Source of the DNA: Prionace glauca
Taxonomy: Eukaryota > Chordata > Chondrichthyes > Carcharhiniformes > Carcharhinidae
Reading direction: 5' to 3'
Assembly (NCBI GenBank): GCA_037974335.1
Contig: CM075760.1
Span: 31,208,902 to 31,272,901 of the forward strand
DNA: 64,000 nt
Part shown: positions 57,780 to 64,000 of the stretch, piece by piece
Layout: each line of letters opens with the position of its first letter
Position numbering within the stretch: position 1 is the first letter of the stretch
Notes under the pieces: model-generated
Databases searched by the model: none
What the model was told of the DNA's origin: nothing
The model's input: the letters and a program-made list of their open reading frames with translations, nothing else
Translations under genes and position numbers: made by a program

Positions 57780-58605
57780 CGATATAACAGAGGCCTCTTT
57801 GCTAGGGTTCATTTCGACAGGACAAGAATACAAAGCAGGGATGAACTGCTGAGGTTTTAAAAGACTTTGGTCAGAACACATTCATTGTCTGCAATTTTGG
57901 GGCCCATGCCTAAGGAAGGATCTGATGGCCTTGGAGAGGGTCCAGAAAAGGTTCACAAGAATGATCCGGGGAATAAAATACTTGATCCTTGAGCAGCAAC
58001 TGAGGACTCTGAGTCTGCAGTTGACAGAGATTGGAAGGATGAGGAATGGGATCTCATTGAATCCCACAGAATAATGAAAGGCCTAGATAGATTGCACAGA
58101 GAGAATATGTTTCATTAGTACAAGTGACTAGGACACGAGGGCACAGCCTCAGAGGAAAGAGAACTGGGATGTAGAGATGTTGATATTGGACTGGGATGGG
58201 CACAGTGAGAAGTCGCACAATACCAGTTTTCCACTCACCAGATGAAGGAATAGCATTCCAAAAACTCCTGATTCCAAGTAAGCTTTTCAGATTTTAAGCT
58301 GCTGTTGTGAAAACTTCATGCTTTAGAAATGTGATGAGGAGAAATTTCTTCAGTCAGATGGTGGTGAATCTGTGGAATTCATGGCTACACAAGATTATGG
58401 AAGCCAGGTCCCTGAGTGTATTTGAGAAAGAGGTGGATAGGTTCTTGACTGGTAAAGGGACCGAAGGTTGTGGAGAAAAAAAATGGGAAAATGGGTTTGA
58501 GTATCTTACCAGCCATAATTGAATGGTGGAGCCGGCTCGATGGGCCTAATGGCCTATTCTGTTCCCATATCTTATTCTCTTAGGGTTATCATGGTTGTGG
58601 GTTTT
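57780..58605 (+). mobile_element. CR1-type LINE 3' portion, plus strand
   Basis: Plus strand. RVQKRFTRMIRG near 57935-57975, then 58307-58522 reads MRRNFFSQMVVNLWNSW and SLSVFEKEVDRFLTGKGT; the 3' UTR ends 'cgatgggcctaatggcctat' and 'ccatatcttattctctta'. Interrupted by a PLE scrap at 58160-58310. Confidence 0.8.
58160..58310. mobile_element. Penelope-like scrap inside the LINE
   Basis: Two PLE ends joined directly: 'gtagagatgttgatattgga' at the left and 'ccagatgaaggaatagcatt' near 58238. Nothing of the interior remains. Fossil. Confidence 0.7.
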
Positions 58606-58944
58606 AGATGTGGTTAGCATTAATCAGGATTGATATAGACTGCTACATCCAGGCTGTAGGCGATCTCATGCACGCTTATGCAGAGAAAATCCTTAGTAAG
58701 CGATTGCACACAGGTCGATATCACGGCATTACGGACAGTACGGTGTTAGAGAGAGTCCCCAGATAGAACTATCTCTCAGTGTCACGGTCAGTGCAATTTT
58801 CACATTGAAATATTCCTTAGTGTTACACACAGAAGAACCTTCTCAACAGGCTTCACATCGATCTTTCCCTTTATTTTCAATTGTGAGGTTGTAAGGAGGC
58901 AAGAGTGAGTTGAGGACAGTGTTGGAGAAGGACACTGGAACACC
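58606..58944. other. Unassigned intergenic sequence
   Basis: 340 bp. No frame or repeat recognised. Confidence 0.45.
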
Positions 58945-59290
58945 TAAAGAGTCAGCAGCCACTTGACAACAGTGTGAGGCGGGGGGGGGACAGTGAGACA
59001 GCGGGACACACAGGCAGCACATTGAGGAGAGTGTGAGAGGGGAACACTGGAACACTGCGACAAACAAGCAGGACCTTGAGGAGAGTGTGAGAGAGGTCAC
59101 TGGGACACTGGGGCAAACAGTCATCACCTTGAGGAGAGGGTGAGAGGGAGGCACTGGGACACTGGGACAGACAGTCAGCACATTGAGCAGACTGTGAGAT
59201 GGAGGCACTGGGACAGACAGTCAGCACCTTGAGCTGAGTGTGAGAGGGGGGCTCTGGGACAGAGAGCAAGCACCTTGAGGAGAATTGAAA
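58945..59290. repeat. About 55-bp minisatellite, six imperfect copies
   Basis: Units read 'cactgggacactgggacaga', 'cagtcagcaccttgaggaga', 'gtgtgagag' with length variation between copies. Frames rich in Pro/Ser/Cys on the minus strand are repeat artefacts. Confidence 0.85.
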
Positions 59291-60069
59291 GGGTGACATA
59301 GAAGATTCAAGCCACAGGTGGAGTTATGCAGCGCTGGGACCGGGACCGTTTGTTTATGTCCTGTGGTGCTAAGGATTCTCTTCAATATCGACTCCACAGT
59401 CAGGTGTCAGGGAACACAACTCTTTACTCCGTCTGTTCACACAATTCTCCAAATATTGACTGCCCAATCTGGGAGGATCCTACAGCTCGCCCCAGTCCTG
59501 AGATCGCATGGCCTGTTCCCTGAAAGGAATGCCCCAACATATATACAACACTCCTCCCCTGGAAGTAACAATCCCCACCCCCAATACGTGTGCGAACAAT
59601 TGAATATTTTTCTTTATTCGCTTCATACAGGCTTGGTGCAGAATCCACAGCATATTTCCAATTCAATACAGCCCACTGTTTATTCCTGGTCCTTATGTGT
59701 ATCTCACATAGATCTGATCAGGGGGAGAGACAATCACTTGGGAGTTGATGCCTGGAGACTGGAGTCAGTTTTAAAATCCTCTCTGGCGAGTGAGGCCTCG
59801 ATGAACCCTCCAACATTTGATCCTCTTCTGTCCCATCGTCAATAACCAATGTCGAGTTCCCTGTCCTCTCCATGAGTAGAGGAGCTGTTAATTCCAGGCC
59901 TCCCTGGCCTCTCGCGTAATAGAACAGAGAGAAGAGGAGGTGGCAAGCATCTAACCTCAGGTAGGAGTAAAATCGAAAGTTGACAAGGATGAAAAGGGAA
60001 ATGCAGGACTGAGTGTGTTGTACCCAAATATGTGCAGTGCACTGAACGAAGTATATGGCATTGTTGCAG
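59291..60069. other. Unassigned sequence, possibly 5' part of the following LINE
   Basis: No domain is readable. It is contiguous with the endonuclease region that begins near 60070, so some of it may be LINE 5' sequence, but I cannot show it. Confidence 0.35.
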
Positions 60070-60923
60070 GCATTGAAATTGGCCTGTATGATGTTATGGG
60101 CATCACGGAGACATGACAACAAGGGGACCAGGGCTTTTATCGAAATACCCAAAGGAATATGTCCTATCGGAAGGACAGGCAGATGAGCAAAGGAGGGGGT
60201 GTTGCATTGCCAGTGAGGAATGAAGCTAAATCGATAGCAAAAAGCCACAGAGAATCAAAAGTAATAGAATCTCTGTCGGTGGAGTTGAGGTATCACAAAT
60301 ATAAAAAGCCCCTGAGTTCGGTACAAGCCCCTTCTACCAGCAGTCAGTGTGTGGGCAGAGTCGGGAGGCACAGGTTAGTGTAGTGGCCATCACTAAGCCG
60401 AAGGTTCTGGGGAAAATGAAAGCTCTGAAGGTGGATAAATCATTTGGACCAAATGGACTACACCTCAGCGTTCTAAAATAGATAGCTGAGGAAATTGTAC
60501 AGGCAATGGTGATGATCTTACAGGAACCAGTGGAGGGAGGGACAGTACCAGCAGACTGGAAAGTAGCTAATGTAACTCTGTTGATTAAAAAAGGGAGGGA
60601 GGCAGCAGGTGGTAAATTATAGACCGGTTAACCTGACTTCGATCATTGGCGAGATTTTAGATTTCATTATTAAAGATGAGGTCGCAGAAGTGCTGATAAA
60701 ATAGGACTGAGTCAATACGGCTTTGTCATGGGGAGTGCATGTCGAACAAATCTGTTAAGAGTTCTTTGAGGAGGTAACAAGGAAGTTAGATAGGGAGAAC
60801 AAGTGGGCCTGATTTATTTCGATTCGCAGAAGACCATTGATAAGAAGCTGCATCGGAGACTGTTAAATAAATTAAGTGCCAACGGTGTTGAGAGCAAGAT
60901 CCTGGCATGGAGCGAGTATTGGC
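60070..60923 (+). mobile_element. Old CR1-type LINE, left part (endonuclease to RT)
   Basis: Plus strand. MGITET near 60096-60113 and RKDRQMSKGGGVALPVRNE (60162-60220) are characteristic of the AP-like endonuclease. An internal deletion follows. KALKVDKSFGPNGLHLSVL (60420-60475), VPADWKVANVTLLIKKGRE (60547-60600) and the HRRLLNKLSANGVESKILAW region (60850-60910) lead up to the insertion at 60924. Resumes at 63334. Many frame changes. Confidence 0.8.
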
Positions 60924-60935
60924 TGACTGGCAGAA
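60924..60935 (+). repeat. Target-site duplication, left copy (12 bp)
   Basis: TGACTGGCAGAA, matching 63322-63333 (TGACTGACAGAA) with one mismatch. Confidence 0.75.
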
Positions 60936-61029
60936 TACAGTAAAAAGTCTGACAACACCAGGTTTAAGTCCAACCGCTTTATTTGATAGTACACCCACTA
61001 ACTAGTGAGTGTACCTTAAACCTGGTGTT

Positions 61030-63266
61030 AGAACATAGAACATAGAACATTACAGCGCAGAACAGGCCCTTCGGCCCACAATGTTGCGCCGACCAGTTAC
61101 AAAACAATGACCCACTAGCCTAAACCAATCCCTTTTCATCCATAAACCTATCCACAGATCTCTTAAACGCCCCCAAACTAGGTGCATTTACAACTGCAGC
61201 TGGCAGGGCATTCCAGTCCCTCACCACCCTCTGGGTAAAGAACCTACCCCTGACATCTGTCCTATAACTACCCCCCCTTAATTTAAAATCGTGCCCCCTC
61301 GTGCTAGCTTTCTCTGCCCTAAGAAAAAGGCTATCACTATCTACCCTGTCTAAACCTCTAATCATCTTATATGTTTCAATGAGATCCCCTCTTAGCCGCC
61401 TTCTTTCCAGCGAAAACAACCCCAAATCTCTCAGTCTCTCCTCATAGGATCTCCCCTCCATACCAGGCAACATCCTGGTAAACCTCCTCTGCACCCTCTC
61501 CAAAGCCTCTACATCCTTCCTGTAATGTGGGGACCAGAACTGCACACAAAACTCCAAGTGTGGCCGCACCAGAGTTGTGTACAGTTGCATCATGACGCTG
61601 CGACTCCTAAATTCAATCCCCCTACCAATAAACGCCAAGACATAGTATGCCTTCTTAACAATCTTATCTACTTGATTCCCAACTTTCAGGGATCTATGTA
61701 CACATACACCTAGATCCCTCTGCTCCTCCACACTATTCAAAGTCCTCCCGTTAGCCCTATACTCAACACATCTGTTATTCCTACCGAAATGAATTACCTC
61801 ACACTTCTCCACATTAAACTCCATCCGCCACCTCTCAGCCCAGCTCTGCAACCTTTCTAAGTCATCCTGCAAACTATGACACCCTTCCTCACAATCTACC
61901 ACACCTCCGACTTTGGTGACATCAGCAAACTTACTAATCCACCCAATTATACCCTCATCCAGATCATTAATAAAAATTACAAACAGCAGTGGCCCCAAAA
62001 CAGATCCCTGAGGCACACCACTTGTAACCGAACTCCATGACGAATATTTCCCATCAACCACCACTCTCTGTCTCCTATCTGCTAGCCAATTCCTGATCCA
62101 ATTACCTAGATCACCCCCAATCCCATACATCTGCATTTTCTGCAGAAACCTACCATGGTGAACCTTATCAAACGCCTTGCTAAAATCCATATACACCACA
62201 ACAACTGCCTTACCCCTATCCACCTCTTTGGTCACTTTCTCAAAGAACTCGATAAGGTTAGTAAGGCATGACCTACCCGCTACAAAACCATGCTGACTGT
62301 CTCTAATCAACTCATTACTTTCCAAATAACTATAAATCCTGTCTCTAATAATCCTTTCCAAAACCTTACCCACCACAGAAGTAAGACTCACCGGTCTATA
62401 ATTCCCAGGGAAGTCCCTTCTCCCCTTCTTAAACAATGGGACAACATTTGCTGTCCTCCAATCTTCTGGTACTATACCAGAGACTAACGACGACCTGAAG
62501 ATCAGAGCCAGAGGCTCCGCAATCACCCCTCTTGCCTCCCAAAGAATCCTAGAGTAAATCCCATCTGGACCAGGGGACTTATCTATTTTCAATCCCTCTA
62601 AAATATCCAGCACATCCCCCGTATCAACTGCAATACCATCTATTTTACACCCCTGCACCCCAGTGTCCTCCTCAGCTACATTCCTGTCCTCTTGCGTGAA
62701 CACCGAAGAGAAATATTGGTTTAACGCCTCTCCAATCTCCTCCGGTTCCACACACAGCTTCCCTCTACTGTCTGTAACTGGCCCTAATCTTGTCCTAACC
62801 AACCTTCTGTTCTTGACATACCTGTAAAACGCCTTAGGGTTCTCCTTAATCCTATCAGCCAAAATCATCTCATGTCCTCTTTTAGCCCTTCTTAACTCCC
62901 TCTTCAACTCCCTCCTAGCCAATCTAAAACTTTCTAATGCACTACCTGAGCCCTCAAGCCTCATCCGAACATAAGCCTCCTTTTTCTTCCTAACCAACGA
63001 ATCAACTTTTTTGGTGCACCACGGTTCCCTGGGCCTACCAAATCCTCCTTGCCTGACAGGGATATACTTATCACAGACCCGCAATAGCTGCTCCTTGAAA
63101 AATCTCCACATCTCGGATGTTCCCAGTCCCTGTAATCTCCCATTCCAACCAATGCTTCCTAATTCTCGCCTAATAGCCTCATAATTACGCTTCCCCCAGC
63201 TGAAACTACTGGCCCGAGGTTCATGCCTATCCCTTTCCATCACTAAGGTGAACGTAATCGAATTGT
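61030..63266 (-). mobile_element. Young CR1-type LINE, 5' truncated
   Basis: 2.24 kb on the minus strand. 3' end at 61030 with three ATGTTCT-type units (complement of 'agaacatagaacatagaaca'), an arrangement typical of CR1. 5' truncated before the endonuclease: the first readable codons are ITFTLV. Closely related to the copy at 49.59 kb and little decayed. Flanking repeat of about 5 bp (GTGTT) only. Confidence 0.92.
61120..63243 (-). CDS. CR1 ORF2 reverse transcriptase, long open frame, catalytic residue changed
   Basis: 707 codons without a stop. Order: pre-RT region (1-210), SPGPDGIYSRIL (223-234), NVVPLFKKG (266-274), NYRPVSLTSVVGK (281-293), SQHGFVAGRSCLTN (316-329), motif A YMDFSKAFD (351-359), [14 protein letters not shown] (408-421), motif C FADV (439-442), then C-terminal region with PHLEFCVQFWSPHYRKD and RRRLRGDLIETYKMIRG. 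The canonical FADD has become FADV (GAC to GTC), losing one metal-binding Asp, so this copy should be inactive as an RT. The first codon of the frame is GTG; the nearest ATG is the next codon, but as the element is 5' truncated the true start is missing. Endonuclease absent. Confidence 0.9.
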   Translation of the reverse strand: MMERDRHEPRASSFSWGKRNYEAIRRELGSIGWNGRLQGLGTSEMWRFFKEQLLRVCDKYIPVRQGGFGRPREPWCTKKVDSLVRKKKEAYVRMRLEGSGSALESFRLARRELKRELRRAKRGHEMILADRIKENPKAFYRYVKNRRLVRTRLGPVTDSRGKLCVEPEEIGEALNQYFSSVFTQEDRNVAEEDTGVQGCKIDGIAVDTGDVLDILEGLKIDKSPGPDGIYSRILWEARGVIAEPLALIFRSSLVSGIVPEDWRTANVVPLFKKGRRDFPGNYRPVSLTSVVGKVLERIIRDRIYSYLESNELIRDSQHGFVAGRSCLTNLIEFFEKVTKEVDRGKAVVVVYMDFSKAFDKVHHGRFLQKMQMYGIGGDLGNWIRNWLADRRQRVVVDGKYSSWSSVTSGVPQGSVLGPLLFVIFINDLDEGIIGWISKFADVTKVGGVVDCEEGCHSLQDDLERLQSWAERWRMEFNVEKCEVIHFGRNNRCVEYRANGRTLNSVEEQRDLGVCVHRSLKVGNQVDKIVKKAYYVLAFIGRGIEFRSRSVMMQLYTTLVRPHLEFCVQFWSPHYRKDVEALERVQRRFTRMLPGMEGRSYEERLRDLGLFSLERRRLRGDLIETYKMIRGLDRVDSDSLFLRAEKASTRGHDFKLRGGSYRTDVRGRFFTQRVVRDWNALPAAVVNAPSLGAFKRSVDRFMDEKGLV

Positions 63267-63321
63267 GTTGTCAGGCTTTTTAGTGTGTTTACCCCAGTTC
63301 AGCGCCAGCACATCCACATCA

Positions 63322-63333
63322 TGACTGACAGAA
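63322..63333 (+). repeat. Target-site duplication, right copy (12 bp)
   Basis: TGACTGACAGAA, one mismatch from 60924-60935. Confidence 0.75.
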
Positions 63334-63792
63334 GGCAGAGAGTGGGGATGAAGGGATCTCTTTTCAGGATGGCAGCCAGTGATTAGAGATTTGCCTCGGG
63401 GATTGGTGTTGGGAAGACAACTTTTTCACAATATACATTAATGATTCGGAATAATGAAATGAAGGTACAGTTGCTAAGTTTGCAGATGATACAAATATAT
63501 GTAGCGTGACAGGGAGCATTGAGGAAGTTGGGTTGGGGAGGGCTGCAGAAGGACTTGGACAGGTTAGAGAGTGGAAAAAGAAGTGGCAGATGGAACACAA
63601 TGAGGAAAAGTGTGAGGTTATGTACTTTGGAAAGAGGAATGGAGGCATAGAGTTTTCTAAATGGGGAAATGCTTTGAAAATCAGATGCAGAAAGGGATTT
63701 GGGAGGCCATGTTCACGATTCTCTAAAGGTTAACCTGAAGGTTCATTCGGCAATTAGGTAGGCAAGTGAAATGCTGGCATTCATGTCGAGAG
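63334..63792 (+). mobile_element. Old CR1-type LINE, right part
   Basis: Continuation of 60070-60923 after the nested insertion. RRQRVG joins the WLTGR before it; then SQYTLMI, FADDTNICS-like (63478-63505), and MEHNEEKCEVMYFGKRNGG (63590-63650). Ends at 'tggcattcatgtcgagaggg'. Confidence 0.82.
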
Positions 63793-63880
63793 GGCCCACA
63801 CCAGGCTCGGGCCCACACCAGGCTCGGGCCCGCAGGCTCAGGCCCGCACCAAGCTCAGACAGAGACGCGGTTCAGATTCA
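63793..63880. repeat. GC-rich short tandem repeat
   Basis: Four to five imperfect units of 'cccacaccaggctcggg' type, 13-17 bp. Lies at the end of the LINE. 63881-64000 is unassigned. Confidence 0.75.
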
Positions 63881-64000
63881 CACAAGGCTCAGACTCTGAC
63901 GAGGCTCACAGTTACACAGGATTTGACTGCAGACTATGTACAGACTCATCTCAGCTCCACAATGATAGAAACATTGAAATATGGTAAAAGCAGGAGCAGG

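Larger units (their letters stand above)
60936..63321. mobile_element. Penelope-like palindromic insertion carrying a CR1 copy
   Basis: Left: 'tacagtaaaaagtctgacaa', 'agtccaaccgctttatttga', then a short turn at about 61000-61006 and the inverted 'ttaaacctggtgtt' up to 61029. Right: 63267-63321, 'gttgtcaggctttttagtgt' to 'agcgccagcacatccacatc', the inverted end. Only terminal PLE sequence, no coding domain. Sits in the LINE at 60.07-63.79 kb. Confidence 0.78.

Noticed and set aside
59718-60248. 176-codon minus-strand frame
   Set aside because: Partly antisense to the LINE endonuclease region on the plus strand; composition is not gene-like.

Overview
The window reads as a piece of a cartilaginous-fish genome, most likely a shark. 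It is dense in old and young CR1-type LINEs, in tRNA-headed SINEs that look like the HE1 type known from elasmobranchs, in Penelope-like elements (PLEs), and in many mini- and microsatellites. The only host protein genes I can support are receptors of the family that shark genome annotations usually call 'probable G-protein coupled receptor 139' (GPR139-like). No rRNA, tRNA gene, CRISPR array or bacterial-style operon is visible.

Layout. 1-26.8 kb is gene-free and repeat-filled: CR1 copies (4.98-5.53, 6.94-9.12, 9.93-10.74, 12.49-13.54, 22.26-25.10 kb), SINEs on both strands, a ~400 bp GT tract (18.16-18.56 kb), fifteen copies of an 84-bp satellite (18.87-20.13 kb), and a broken Ty3/Gypsy-type fossil (25.74-26.75 kb). 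26.94-41.70 kb is two tandem copies of a ~7.0-7.6 kb unit, each with one intact two-exon GPR139-like gene on the minus strand. 42.03-44.18 kb holds rearranged PLE remains with a GIY-YIG-type endonuclease region. 44.52-45.42 kb is a fourth, frameshifted GPR139-like exon. 46.2-50.9 kb is layered LINEs with a palindromic PLE insertion. 52.56-57.76 kb is a third, older copy of the receptor unit with an intact gene. 57.8-64 kb is LINE sequence, including a three-deep nest: LINE, then PLE, then a CR1 with a 707-codon reading frame.

The three intact receptor genes share one structure: a short first exon coding the N-terminus and the start of TM1, a GTAAGT donor, a phase-1 intron of about 1.8 to 3.2 kb, and a second exon coding the rest. 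The part of exon 1 where translation begins is made of a 42-bp tandem repeat that carries an in-frame ATG in most copies. Genes 1 and 2 differ little in their membrane core but strongly in the N-terminus and extracellular loops 1 and 2. That pattern suggests a receptor cluster that grows by tandem duplication and changes its outward-facing parts. This is the most interesting biology in the window.
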